Source: Holothuria scabra
Lineage: Eukaryota > Echinodermata > Holothuroidea > Aspidochirotida > Holothuriidae
Direction of reading: 5' to 3'
Length of the DNA stretch: 64,000 bases
NCBI GenBank assembly: GCA_037179385.1
Contig: CM074180.1
Span: forward strand, 28,625,455-28,689,454
Numbering within the stretch: the stretch's first letter is position 1; every line of letters begins with the position of its first letter. Made by a program: the position numbers and the translations under genes. Of the stretch, positions 1 to 12,599 are shown piece after piece. The notes below the pieces were generated by a model. That model had not been told where the DNA came from and ran no database searches. It saw only the letters and a program-made list of their open reading frames with translations.

Positions 1-165
1 TAATTTCAAACCCTCATATTCAGTAGAATTGAGGAGATCAAGCTACAATTTAGTGTAAAACCATCCATGATAAAGGTGAACAAAGAACTTGAAAGAATAA
101 AGGTAATGGACCCCAGATATGTCCGACTAAAATCAGACCATTACTTGACGGTCCGGGATCGTCTA
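1..165 (-). repeat. TA-flanked MITE, copy 1 (cut by window edge)
   Basis: The reverse complement matches the elements at 25.8, 36.1 and 38.5 kb: the ATGGACCCCA, AATCAGACCATTACTTGACG and CATCCATGATA stretches all recur. The terminal repeat is worn (GGGATCGTCTATA against GGATTCGTCTATA). The other end lies outside the window. Confidence 0.8.
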
Positions 166-644
166 TAGGTTTATATTTTTAAGTTTAATCTCTTTGACTG
201 TTGGAAGCGATTATACAACCGCCATTTTGAGATAGGGGAATTACGGAATCTCGTAAGTAGAACTCGGTAAAATAACTCTTAAAGGTAGAATTATGATTTC
301 AAATTTCCCCCGTCCTTTATTCCGTAAGAACCATATATATTGCATTTATCACCCTTCTGGACCAAGCATGTATATAGCTCATATCTATGCTATGTTTAAA
401 TTTAATATCTTTAGAGAGCTATACTGAAGCATAAGTAAAATATAGATCTTTAGTATGATTTTTCTAATTTGCTAATTATCTTGTGTAAATCAATGAGTGG
501 GTGGAACATATCGTGCCTATAGTAGTACAGTAGTACCGGCAAAACTTGTTGACCTCAAACTTGATGAACCCAGCAGTCCAAATATATCACTGCTTTTGGG
601 AAAAACAAAAAACCAAATTGACTGATACAAAATGAAGGAAAGAA

Positions 645-868
645 GATAGTTAGTTAGAGTTTTACGGCCCAGTTTCTAACCTATTGGTTCAAGTCGAGCC
701 GGCCACGGCCTTTTTACCAGTTGTGGTTCACTGGCTTTTTTCCCTATACTCCATTGCTTATGAGGAACATCACGCAAAACGGCAGTTGTTCAGTCTTTGG
801 TATGACTCGACCCGGGGAACGAACCCGGGCCTTCCGGTGGATGCTCTACCGTTAGACGAAAAACGCAA
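645..868 (-). repeat. tRNA-derived SINE, copy 1
   Basis: Read on the minus strand, the head has an A-box-like TAACGGTAGAGCATCC and a B-box-like GGGTTCGTTCCCC, as in RNA polymerase III promoters of tRNA genes. A body shared with the copy at 29.5 kb follows (GAGTCATACCAAAGA, CTGCCGTTTTGCGTGATG) and a TTAGTTAGT-type tail lies at 646-660. This is a retroposon, not a functional tRNA. Confidence 0.85.
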
Positions 869-1082
869 ATTGACAACGCCTTTGACCCCTATTTTAACCA
901 ATGAATTATTGATACCAAAACATAGGTTTTCATATCGCAGTATTGCAAATATATGTAAATAGGATTGGATTGCAGCATCATCCGATAGATTCTTTGCCAA
1001 ATATCAGAAGGTATGGAGTTTTGGTTTCGTTTTTGGACACAGTAGAACAACTTTGACCAAAAAAAAAAAAAAAAAAACGACA

Positions 1083-2200
1083 TGGGTCAAAACTTTATTC
1101 CATTAGTCCTTTGCAATTGCTGGGCTATTTGGAGAATGTTCCATGGAAAGATTAATCATAGAGCTGCATTATCTAAATCAACAGACTAGCATAATAGCAA
1201 GCTCTATGTGGTTTAACACTGTTCTTTACGTTTCAAACATCATAAACTATTTCACGTTAAAATCTTCCTCTGCAACTGAGTTACAACTGCCTTTTATTGC
1301 AGAGCACTATGTAAATCTACTGTGTGGTCGTAGAATGAATAAGGCTGTTAGTGATAACAGTTTCTCACTCACAATCCGATTTTAATGAATACAATTATTA
1401 CCGTCAAATGTCTTCCTGCGGCGTCTTTAATTGCTTCTGGCAATGAAGTCTTGTTTCATTGTAATGTGTTTTTAACCATTAAGATGCAATGTTAGTTTCG
1501 TTTTATTACGTTGTTTCAAATAGAAGAGTAATATTCTACACACTATTGTATAAAATCCATGAACACAAATGGGCAAGGGACGTAAAACCTACCAAACTTG
1601 ATATAATTGTGGGTAGCATTCGGTCTACAAAATGTCTTATTTGTTCTGAAAGGCATTTAAAGTAAAAAAGTGCAACCATCAAGCCAACCATAAACTCCGG
1701 TAATCTTTCAATGTTCCAAGTTTCAGGAGCAGTCCAAACTGTGTAGAATAACGGATAGATTAGTGAAGTGAGTGAATTCTTTATGAACGAGTCTTGAACA
1801 CATTAGCCTCAAAACTAGAACTTCATTAGCTACAATATGTAAACTTTTGTGACTTCTATATTTCGATATATTCAGTTAGTATGGAACCAAGGTTTGTGAA
1901 GTACGAAAGCTAAACCAACTCCCTGGTATCCACAACGTACGGTATCTTAAAGGTGAAGTTACAACGAAGTCAGCTGTATCATCATGCACGACCTTTACCC
2001 TCCGTTCACTCCCAACTAGCAGGTGACTACACCGCGAGAGACCGCTGAGACGGTGGCTCGACGGCTTTAGCCCTCTCCCACTTCTCTGCGGTAGATATTT
2101 TTACCGCCTTAAATTGCTATTATATTGTTGAACATATTGGGCCGCTTTGGTGATTAGTCCCGCTTCAAAATTCTCTCCACTGCAACTGCCAGAAGATGAC
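1083..2200. other. No gene seen
   Basis: A poly-A run (1060-1077) precedes AT-rich DNA with only short unrecognised frames, the longest 80 codons at 1143. No splice-supported exon or repeat partner is found. Confidence 0.6.
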
Positions 2201-2201
2201 A

Positions 2202-2463
2202 TTAAAGGTAAAGAGCAGTCCCCCCAAATTTATTTTGAAGAAAAAGCTAAATAACAAAATTTTCATCTTATTTCTCTTCAAAGTATCTTTCATTACATTT
2301 TATGACTTTACTATTGCATATTCAAGGTAAACCAAGCAGTTAATTCTCGTATATTTCACATTTGAAGAGAGAAAACATTGTCACATGACTCCCAACAGCC
2401 AATCATGAAACTGGACAGTCTACTACACTTCCTCAATTTGGGGTGACTGCTCCTGCCCTTTAA
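2202..2463 (+). repeat. TTAA-flanked MITE family B, copy 1
   Basis: TTAA followed by AGGTAAAGAGCAGTC at the left, and GACTGCTCCTGCCCT followed by TTAA at the right, form inverted termini. The interior shares TTTATTTTGAAG, TATTCAAGGTAAACCAAGCAGT and ATTGTCACATGACTC with the other copies. No ORF. The TTAA targets fit piggyBac- or Kolobok-type transposases supplied from elsewhere. Confidence 0.85.
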
Positions 2464-2575
2464 ATAACCAGGTGGCATGTAGCCACTAAAATAAACTCCA
2501 CATATTGTCTACATACAGTTATTCACAAAGGACTTGCTAAGAAAGGTAGACTAAGCTAAGAAAGGTACACTTATT

Positions 2576-5500
2576 CAGTGGCGCAGCTAGAACTTTTTCT
2601 GGGAGGAGGGGGGGGCACCCACATTTTCCGATTTTTTAAAGTGTGAACATCATTTCTTTCGGGAAGAGTGCCGAAATGTTTGAAAATATGGAGCTTGTAT
2701 TGGAGAAAATTTTTGATCCTGGGTTTCCTACATCAGGAAATGTGAAAAGTTCGGGAATTACTGAAGAATCTGTACTTCTCATAGACAAGTCTGATTTTGC
2801 ACGGCCACCAAACTTCGTTGTTGCTTCACAATGTTGTCTGGGGACTTCAAAATGAGGGCTCTCCGACGACACTTTAAGAGTCAAGAGCTTAAACTGGAGA
2901 AAATATGAATCTTAATTACAGAAAATTCATGAAAATACCACTGTAGTTTCCGACATCACTTTAAAGAGCCCATGAAATGACTCAATGACAACGATTTGGA
3001 GTCATTCTCTGACACTATCCATCAAGAAAAAAGCATTTACTTTAAAAAATTCTGCCCCACAAAAGAGCAATGCTAAAGTAAAATGGTACCCCTTTCAGCA
3101 CAACAGCTGAAAAATGTAAAAGATGTAAAAGTGCATTGAACCGAGAATGACATCATCACAGGAACCCAACTTCACAGTGTGTGTATTATAATGCTCTGTT
3201 TAGGTAACATTTTGCTCACAGAATGCGTAGCATGAGACCGGTACTGGCCAAATAATGTCTGAATTATATTTGAACAATGTCCCAGTACACTATAAAAAAG
3301 AAGTGCTAAAACATCGCTTAAAGAGCAGTTTTTCTGCACTTTAACTTCACCAGTGGTGCAAACGGCAGCCATCTTAAGGTGCTGAAATTCTTTAACACTT
3401 GTGAGGTGCAGGATTAAAGCACTTGCAAGAGCTACTTTTAACTGCACCATAAGTGCTACCAGACAGCACTAATAGGCGGTCACGTGCTAAAGAAGTTTTC
3501 TTAGCACTTAAAGAGACCTAATAGGGACTGCACCGTTGGTGCTACAGTAGCGCTTCTTTGGGTGCATTAGAGACAGCACCTCGGAAGTGCAGCAGTAAAC
3601 AACACTTGCAAGAGCTGTCCAGAAATCTTACAGTGCTGTTTTTAAATCTCTGAGAGTAATAACATGCAAAATGACCTAGAAAGCTTTATTTGCGAAACTC
3701 TTATTTTGGAATATACTGTAATATTTGTTTACAGCGTAAAAACATTGAAATAAACCAATTCAAATAATTATGAATACGTGTTAGCACTGTGTTATGTTAG
3801 TTGACAAATGCCTGATAAAAGTCAAAAGCGAAGATACAGAAATTCTGCTAGGAATTTAGTGTTTTTGAACATTTTTCCATCTAAATCAGTTCCGCCCACT
3901 TTTCTTTTATTGCAGTACTATGAAAGTGCTGTATAATAAGTACTATAAAAGTGCTGAAACAGCGCTTTTGGCGCTAATAAAATTCAGCACCCAGAAAGTA
4001 CTATCAAAATAGCACTTCAGATGTGTATAAAGCCAAAAATATATCAATCAAAATTTGAAATTCTCACTCCCAATTCCTCAAAAGAGGAAATTTTGTCATT
4101 ATTTACTCAAGCTGTTCCATTCATGTTAGGCCTATCAGTTTGAATTTTTGGTTCCAGTAATCTAGTCGACCTATGACTAGACAACAATTCTTTCAACCAG
4201 AAAAAGAAAATATTTCAACTCACATTCAATCAGATTGTTGAATAAGAAGACTGATATCTCACCCAGATTCCTTTGAAAGACATCCCTTCCAAGTAAATTT
4301 GTCACAAACATTAATGTGGAAACCACACAGTGGATCTTGCACTAGCATAGACTTCAAAATGCATGAAGTTGAAATAGTAACTTCGTGCCAACTTTTGATA
4401 AAAATACAGAATATTTCCTTCAATAACCAAAATATCAGCTAGTCTCCTTTCCCACTACAATCACTGTTCCTTTTCTTTGAACCAAGTCAAATTGCAGTAT
4501 TAGCACATGGCATCCAAAACAACACAGGACTGTTGGTAGTATTTAAGCCACTGTACAGAACGGTATACAGTATTGCATACGGGCCTGTGTAATGGGAGAA
4601 TCACTGCTCCCTCCCCAATAAAAAATAATAATAGTGACTTCCATGGAAGTATGTTAATAGTACCAGGGAACTTCCAAACACTTGTATGATGTATACCAAA
4701 CAATTTTCCCTGCTAGTTGGCTCAAGAAATATTGAGAAGTCACAAAACTCCATCTGTTAAACAGGGGTATTCCTAGGTGTTGAAACCCCCCTTTTCACTA
4801 GTTTTGTGAAGCAAACATCATGGTTACGTTTTGCAATGATAATTTGTTGATTATATCAATCATTTAAGGCCATCTATACATGCAAGATTCTGTAACATCA
4901 ACAGAGCAGGGTATACTCCAAGTGCACTATATTACATACACTGTGAAGTTGTCATTCTTGGTTCAACGCACTTTTACATTTTTCAGGTCTCAGGTGTTGT
5001 GCTGGACCGATGCCATTTCACTTGAACATTTCTCTTTCGTGGGGTGGGATTTTTTAAAATAAATGCTATTTTTGTTGATAGATAGTGTCAGAAAATGACC
5101 CCAAATCATTGTTACTAAGTCATGTCATGGGCTCTTTAATGATCTGGCGATTTTGTAATGTGCACAGTCCGGAAACGTTAACCCAACTAATTTATGACCG
5201 GACACTACACCCTTAGAAACTGCAAATTTTTAGTAGAGTCAAAGGTCATCTGAGGTCACCATGGGTCAAGGTCTGAAAATCTTCTTAACGCAATGTCTCA
5301 AGATCGGAAACTTGGAAATATTTTAACGTAGTTAAAGTGGATGAGTTATGGTCAAAAGAAAGATCCTATCGTTTTTGGTGGAAATCAAAGGTCATCTGGG
5401 GTCACCGGGGTCAAAGTCTGAAAATCTCCTTAACACGATATCTGAAGTTAGGAAACTTGGGTAGATTTTATAGTTGATATGTGGATATGTAATGGTCAGG

Positions 5501-6550
5501 ATATGGGTTCCCTTTAATTTTTGGGTGGAGGTCAAAAGTCATCTGGGGTCATAAGGGGTCAAAGTCTGTAAAAATATCCTAAACACGAAATCTCAAGATA
5601 AGAAACTTGGAGAGAATCCATATTTGCTTTGTGGATGCGTGATGGTGAGAGGATGGTCCCTGTCGTTTTAAGTGGAAGTCTAAAGTCTTCTGGTGTCACC
5701 CGTTGTCAAAGTCTGAACTTCTTGTTAACACCATATCTCTAGATATAAAATTTCGATAGATTTCATATTTGGTATGTCGATGCGTTATGGTCAAAAGATT
5801 GACCCTATAGTTTGTGGTGAAGGTCAAATATCATCTGGGGTCACCGGGGGTCAAAGTCTGAAAATATTTTTAATGCAATATCCCAAGGTTGGAAACTTGA
5901 ACAGATTTCATGTGGGTACGTGGATGCGTTATAGTCAGAAGATGGACCCTATCGTTTTAGTGGAGGTTGAAGGTCATCCGGGGTCACCGGGGGTCAAAGT
6001 CTGAAACTCTTGTTAACGCCATACCTCAAGCTAGTTGTGTGCCTGTCTGTCTGCCTATCTATCTATGCTTTTATGAAAATCAAAGCTTATCTGGGGTAAC
6101 TGGAGGGCAAATGTGAATCAAAATCTTGTTGGGTGTTAAAAGCATCCTTATGTTAGAAACTTAAATATGAGGTATGTGGATGTACATTATGGTGAGAGAA
6201 TGGTCCCTACTCTTGATGGAGGATTTCAAAGGTCATCTGGTATAACTAAATTATCCTTTAAACATGCTATTTTACTGTAACATTTGAGTGCTAAAGTATG
6301 GTACACGATGCCACTTTTTGAAATGGAACATTTATGTATCATCGCAAACTCAATGCATCTCTCTGGTTGAAACAAATAATTACAAAAATACAGGTTTTAT
6401 TGGGGAAAATAAGGAATTTCATGAAAGAAGAGTTTGGAAAACCACACTGTAGTTGACTGACGTCACAAATGGCAAACTAAGTCAGAATTTTTTACTTTTC
6501 AGAGCGGAGGGGAGGGGAAAATCGCCCCTGCCCCTGTAGCTACACCACTG
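2576..6550. mobile_element. Possible ancient 4-kb hAT-like element
   Basis: CAGTGGCGCAGCTAG at 2576 and the complement of CAGTGGTGTAGCTACAG ending at 6550 are plausible inverted termini, and G- or C-rich tracts follow both as in the other hAT-like elements. Flanking 8-mers CACTTATT and GACTAATT agree at 6 of 8. Inside are repeated AGTGCT motifs (3280-4030) and a 145-bp tandem array (5235-6250). No transposase is visible. The two ends could instead belong to separate insertions. Confidence 0.5.
5235..6250 (+). repeat. Tandem array, about 145-bp unit, seven to eight copies
   Basis: The unit contains AAAGGTCATCTGGGGTCACC, GGGGTCAAAGTCTGAAA, TTAACACGATATCTCAAG, GGAAACTTGG and GATGGACCCTATCG. Successive 'AAAGGTCATC' positions are about 5241, 5387, 5535, 5682, 5826, 5969, 6082 and 6226, so spacing is 143-148 bp except for one short step. 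Copies are diverged. A 231-bp open frame across three units (5774-6004) is a by-product of the repeat. Confidence 0.9.
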
Positions 6551-8246
6551 GACTAATTGGTGTTATCCGAGAGACCGTTAAAAGTCCGGCAAGGTATCCG
6601 ATACTAATGGCAATCTGAGTCATGTTCAGGACAGAGTCTAGGAATATAAAGAAAGGTTGCAAAGTTTTTTTCTTGGAAAAACCTTTTATGGGACTGGAGA
6701 TGTTGAAATTCTGGTTGGTAAAATCATTGCTTTGCCAAAAGTAGGGGCGCACACCCCTCACGACTTCCTTGGTGAACGTCCTTTTACGAATCCTCTTGGA
6801 TCAGGCGCTGATGTAAGACTGACGTACGGTATATCACAAGACTTCCTTTAAAATGTGTGTTGAACCCAGGCTTCGATCATACGGAAGTCGACTCTCCTCA
6901 CCACGTTTTTCTTAAAGCGGCACATTGAGTTGGTTCCTGAAATTTAACAAGTTTTCCAAATTAAGTTTTCTCCACATTTCAATGACAAATGGTCAAAATT
7001 AGACAATTCCAACATCCTAAATAGGCCTACAAATAACTGTTTTGTAAGGGAGTACCTAATGGGTCAATTCGGTTTTCAAAACTTCGTGACCAGACACTTT
7101 TAAAATTATGCACAAAACCGTTACAAGTCAGGACACGACAAAATTCAAGATGTTAACTTTTTTCGTAGCTATTGGATATGAAACTTGACTAATCGTGCTA
7201 CCCTTAAACCCTTTCATTAAGTCAATGATATCAGCTCAATGAGCAATTTTAAAGGACAAATCTCTACCCAGCTCAGGAATTTAATTAAAGAGCACAGCAA
7301 CAATGTCACAGGCAAACTGTTTAAGAGGATTATAGAGTGACATTACATCTGACTGGTTCTTTTTCTGTTTTAATTCTCAAGAGAGAACCTCTAAACTGGT
7401 TTTATAGGAAGAAAACTGAGACGCCATTTCGGGGGATCGGGGTTATGTACTCCTTCTGACTGTAAATCATTTCATTTTCTTGACATAACTGACAAACATA
7501 GTCGTGTGTTTAATACCATGCTGCACATAAGTACACAAACGCTTTCGCAAAACTCTCTCGGATCGTCAAAGTACAACAGGTGCCTCGTCACTAGCTTGTT
7601 ACCATGACGACACATACAATACATATATTAAAAAAAGAATTTGCTGGGTATGTGGTTCTCGTTGCTGACTGATCTGTTGTGTGAAACTGGCGCAGCAAAT
7701 AATTGTTGTAAAATCCAAACGCAGTCGAAACCAAGTGCTATTGATTGTATTTTAGGTGTTACGTTATTCTCAGTGACACGGACATCACGGGGAAAATCCC
7801 ATATGGTCAAATAAAATTTGGATTTGAAATTAATGCTTTATTTAGTGTTTGCTAGTGCGATTTCAAATGAACCCTGTTTTGTTTTACACTTCAATACGTT
7901 TGTAAAAGACTGATACAATTGCACAAATGGGGGTATTAAAGCGCTGTGTGGGCTAAAAGGAGAGCGTGTTAGATTTATTAATGCAATTTATTTGTCAACA
8001 TAAGGCTGAAGCGACTCATGGTGTTTTGTACAACACAGCACTTTCCTGCTATGTACATACAGGTCAGATGGATACAAAAGAAGAATACTGAAAGCTTCAT
8101 GAAAGGCCGTGATGTTGTTTTGAAGGACAAAGGAAGACAGTAAACCCAGCCAGCTCTAGTATTTGATATAAATGCTGCATGTTGTGGTCTATAAAATCAC
8201 TTTGAAATATATCATCGATCATCGTATAAGTATACTTTATATACCT
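6551..8246. other. No gene seen
   Basis: Short frames at 6540-6851 on both strands overlap each other and resemble no known protein. Around 7200-7340, ATCAGCTCAATGAGC and AAAGGACAAATCTCTACCCA weakly recall family C MITEs. Confidence 0.5.
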
Positions 8247-8254
8247 GTTATTTC

Positions 8255-8535
8255 CATGGGCGTCCGCAGATATGGGCAAGGGGGCACTTGCCCTGACCCC
8301 TGGAAAATCGAAAAATTGAAAAAACATATAAAAATCAAAGCAAAACCCTGAACAAAACGTGTTTTCCATGTTTCTATGCGAAAAATAGGCTGTAGATATG
8401 CCATTTCCGGCGATCTGGGACGCATTTTGGGCTGAAATTTTCGCATGCTTTGTGTCAATTCATGGTGACTTGGAGGTTTTGCCCCCTTCTAGAAATTTTG
8501 CCCCCCCCCCTGACTTTTTTCTGCGGACGCCCATG
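8255..8535. mobile_element. hAT-like MITE with perfect termini and 8-bp target duplication
   Basis: The 281-bp element has perfect 16-bp inverted termini, CATGGGCGTCCGCAGA and its complement, flanked by exact 8-bp copies of GTTATTTC (8247-8254 and 8536-8543). An 8-bp duplication with C-A-x-x-G-G-C-G termini is the mark of the hAT superfamily. The interior has G/C-rich tracts but no transposase, so the element is non-autonomous. Near-intact ends suggest a fairly recent insertion. Confidence 0.93.
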
Positions 8536-8856
8536 GTTATTTCATATGTGTAATTTCATGTGAAACAGGAGCAGTATTTACGTTCTCGATACTTTTAGAC
8601 TCGTTAGATCCACAGGTCAACTACCTTTGCCTGTAGTTGTTCCTCTTTTGTGGAAGCAAGATGGGCGACTGACCATTTAAATAGTACCTTTGCATCATTG
8701 GTGGAAAGATACTTCTCACTGATGTGATCGAAGCGATGCAGCTCACCTTAGATATGACATTCCCTCCATACTGGAACTACGTCGGAAGGGGTAACTCTTA
8801 CATTTAGCAGTACCAATCCAGTTCGAAAGCATGAAAGTACTACTTTGGTGCCGTTA

Positions 8857-9340
8857 CAGCCCTTTATTCCGACACCCCTAAATTCCAACACCCCTATTTT
8901 CCGACAAATCCACACATAGGCCTACCCGTACTAAAAGCCCTACGGGGTGCAGAGAACAGTTCCCCGGAAGGAAATCATCGGGATTCCCATTTGCCGGTTA
9001 AGTCATGCCGCACGTGAATGCCTTGAGCCAGGTTGGGCTCTCGGGTATCACACATGAAACTGAAACTGAGATTTACGGTTAACAACCTCTTATCGTGGTG
9101 CCATAACAGCTTCCGAGTTTTTGGGTAGCTACGTCATCAGTTACGAGCCCAGCATGGCCGAGGAAAGACGTGCGAAGTCCGAGCCTCATCGAGCGGCCCG
9201 CACCCGATAAGGCATTGCTTACAGGTGCATTTCGTTCCATCACAGGCCTTGTCCCGACACCCCTATGTTCCGACAACTCGATCTTAGATGAATATGGAGA
9301 TGTCCTTTGTAGAAACATAGTGGTGTCGGCGTGTAGGACA
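8857..9340 (+). repeat. Region with repeated CCGACACCCCTA motifs
   Basis: TTCCGACACCCCTAAATTCC, AACACCCCTATTTTCCGACA and CCCGACACCCCTATGTTCCG occur at 8868-8904 and about 9251, with a partial inverted match (TAGTGGTGTCGG) near 9320. This may be a degraded mobile element, but ends were not found. Open frames on both strands at 9079-9367 are not recognisable. Confidence 0.45.
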
Positions 9341-9461
9341 GTCACCGTCCCCGTCCTACTACTCTGAATTGAGTCGCTGGAGAACTATTGTGGTGTTCCA
9401 GGTGACAATATGTTAGATATTGAGGTGTCACTCTTACAGGAAACTTGGCATGGAGAGCAAT

Positions 9462-9560
9462 AGCTCGCGGGGCTCACGAATTTTTTCGTCCAGCTCATCG
9501 CTACGAAATAATCAACCTAAAGGAAGCTACAGCCACAGAGGCGCTACACAGGCTAGGAGA
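9462..9560 (+). repeat. Short dispersed repeat G, copy 1
   Basis: GCTCGCGGGGCTCACGAATT, TTTTCGTCCAGCTCAT, CTACGAAATAATCAA and CACAGAGGCGCTACACAGGC match 61262-61370 in the same orientation. The start and end are partly inverted in copy 2 (TGCGTAGC and GCTACGCA). Confidence 0.75.
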
Positions 9561-10274
9561 ACAAAGGTAACATTAACGCCCACATTTTGTCCACAAGTGT
9601 CATGAAGAATGGATGTACACTTCACACAATTCGTTATGGGTCTATTTAGATCAATTTGTTGGAACAAACGATGTTCCAATATTTTGGAATTTTGCTGTAT
9701 TATGGGTTAGAGCCCCTCCCCAGTCTCTCCAATTTCTTGAAGGAAAACTCCTGTCGACTTGAAATTCTTTTCCCGAGAAGTAGAAAACTCTTTGTCTAAA
9801 CAGAAGTCGAACAAATAAACTTTATGCGAGTTGATATTTTGCCAACGTTTTGGTATATTTACACACTACGATTTTTACAAGCTCCATGCAAACATACATC
9901 TCATCTTTACTTTGAAAATTCACTGATGTCTTCCACATGTAAAGATGTCAATGAAATGAACCTTTGTTAAAATTTAGCCGTTACTTCTCTGATATTTGGA
10001 TAGTCCCCGAATTTTTACTGCAAAAGGTATCTTGGGAAGATAAAGGGAAAGAAAGGGTTACACTTAATGTATATATATAGAGCAACATAATCCGTAACAC
10101 CCATAGTAGCAACTCTTGTGCTGCTGCGACCTTTAGTGACAGTCACGAAAGCAATGGAACAGATTCCGAAAAATGGAGGGAGGATTTGACCTTGACTAAA
10201 GTTCCTTTCAGCCCAAACGCTGGACCGGGTGTCTAGAGCACCCATCTCTCACCCGTTAGGTCCGTGAGCTTCAA

Positions 10275-10480
10275 TTAAAGGGCAGGAGCAGTCGGTCACT
10301 CCAACTTAAAGTAGTGCAGTAGACCTTCCTATTTCATGATTGGCTGTTGAGAGTCACGTGACAACATTTACTGAAGTCTAAAAAAGGTTATGAAAGATAG
10401 TTTGAAGAGAAATAAGAAGAAAATTGTGACATTTAGCTGTTGCTTCAATATAAGTTTGGGGGACTGCTCCTTAACTTTAA
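10275..10480 (-). repeat. TTAA-flanked MITE family B, copy 2
   Basis: TTAAAGGGCAGGAGCAGTC at the left and GGACTGCTCCTTAACTTTAA at the right. The interior is in the opposite orientation to copy 1 (GTGACAACAT, TTTGAAGAGAAATAAGAA) and about 55 bp shorter. Confidence 0.83.
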
Positions 10481-12599
10481 GATCCAGGAAAATGGCTCAG
10501 ATGATTCGCGGTATAATATCTGAGGTATTTTGCTATTTTCCACCAATATCTAGATATTGACAAGTTGAGTACCTGTTTTTTCCATTTCCGATCTGTATTT
10601 ATAGACAGAACTACAGTATTTGGTAAAATCTATTTGTATACGGTAACCAATCTGACTATATTGACGATATGTGTAGGCATTGTGACCCTATTTTAGGTGT
10701 GAAACAATTTAAAAAGTTGGGTGAAGTGTGATGGCACACTGCCAAGGTTTGTTTAGCGTGCTGCGTTTTGTTATAATTTTATGTAGGCCTACTAGTACTG
10801 AATGGCTATTAGGCTACAGCCGATTCATAAAAGTTCAGTTTACTAAAAGTAAACCTATCATGAATTTGGCTCGGTGCTAGTGGAATATACACAGTCGTAT
10901 TTGACTGAATTCAAGTAGTTTCAAGGCTTTATTTTCTCAAGTGTAGGCATGTCATTAAATTGTTTTGAGGGTCAAAGTTGCGGCGTCAGAAAACTTTTCT
11001 TCTCTAACATACCAACGTACATGCCCCAAGATTGCAAACCTCACAAGAGTAACCCCGCCAGCAGACTGCTGTGCATACGTGGATTCATTCGAAATACAAT
11101 CCGGCGCGAAAGGGATAAAATGTTTTGTAATAAATGTTGAAAAGGGGAATGTAAGATACAAGGGGTAAGAGAAATCATCGATCAATGTTTTGTATTTTGA
11201 ACAAGTATTTGGGAGAATTCATGATTAACAGGTGGGTGGATGGTGTGACAGACTAGAAAACTTTTAGCCTACTTTTTGTTTAGGTGACATTCAAATGAAT
11301 TAACCTTTTGCTGTCGCTATAACCGCTGTCACGTATTGTACATCTAAACTTGTGTATTTATAGGGTGAGCTCTGCAGTGCAGTGGAATAGACTTTCTTTG
11401 TAGATGATAAGGAATTCTACAATGGAGGCGGAATCGTTTGAAGATGAACTTGTGAATGTTAGCTGAAAAGATAAATAAATAGAAGGGTGTAAGGTCACAA
11501 CAGGCTTTGGTATATTGGAGAGGTATTCATTCTAATCATTTTGGTGAAATTTGCATTGAAATCCGATGTGTGGTTCTCAAGATATGGGTACGTAAACTTT
11601 TCGCATTTTCAACAAAAAGGAAACTTGAAGCAAGCAGATATGACATCATATTCCTACATATGTGCACAGTCTTTTGTTTTTCTTTTAACTTTAGAGTCGA
11701 TTTTCTCATCAACAATCTGATAATATTAAAATGTAATTTCATAAGTGGCATGAGAACTTTTCAAACTTTGCATCCCCCACAGGGAGGTCCTATTTCTATA
11801 AACTTCAAGGTGAACACAAAAGTTGCACAACAGTCTGATAAAACAAAGGGGGTCGGGAAAAACATTCCTTGTCAATGTGAGGAAGTGATACAAGCTCTGC
11901 TGTCCTCAAACTTCTTTGGAACACAAATCTACTGACTTCATTTACTGACATCTCGAGAAATTCATGTCCGATTTGAATGGGACTTTTACCACACTGTAGA
12001 TCTGGTTCCTCTTTCACATGTAAAGATTAAATTTTTGCTCAAAATTCCGCTCTAATGAAATGGATGAACTTAAAAATTGAAATAAAAGGACAAATCAGAA
12101 AGTTTGGGACCATGAGTAAAATGATTTTAATAAACTTACCACGCTACTACATGAATTAAATTTTCCCTATGTTCCTTATACCTGCCACGTTACAAGGAAA
12201 TTTGGAGCCAATGTAAGCTGGTAAGGATGTTATCGAATTGAAACCGAGTTGAGGTCGTGATGTGTAGTAGCATGGTGCCAACTGTTTTGCATATTGTAAC
12301 TTTATAAATGAGGTAACACAGTTGCACACCGTTCCGTAATATACAAATTTATCTCTCTCGTTAAAATGCAAAAGAAAAAAAAAACGTGGGAATGTAATTT
12401 TGACACTTTTCCATACACATTGAAAGCAATGTAAAGAGGAATTTCCTCTTCCCTCATCCCACCCGTCCTCCCTCATCATACCACATAATGGCCCAACTCT
12501 CCCTACTTGTTTTATAACAGTAATAAACATATACCCCTGGCAAAAATGGCTCCTGAAAATTTTTCGCCTCTTTAGGTACCTTGTTTTGCTACTGGACTG
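10481..12599. other. No gene recognised; one 142-codon frame
   Basis: The frame at 11507-11935 (+) has ordinary composition, no motif I know and an overlapping reverse frame (11536-11751). A 124-codon minus frame lies at 12156-12530. Neither has a convincing start context or splice sites. They are probably chance in AT-rich DNA. Confidence 0.5.

Noticed and set aside
684..962. 92-codon plus-strand frame as a gene
   Set aside because: Most of it is the antisense strand of a tRNA-derived SINE.
5774..6004. Repeat-containing protein with Met-Arg-Tyr-(Gly/Ser)-Gln-Lys motifs
   Set aside because: The repetition comes from the 145-bp tandem DNA array. Other units of the array are closed by stops or shifts.
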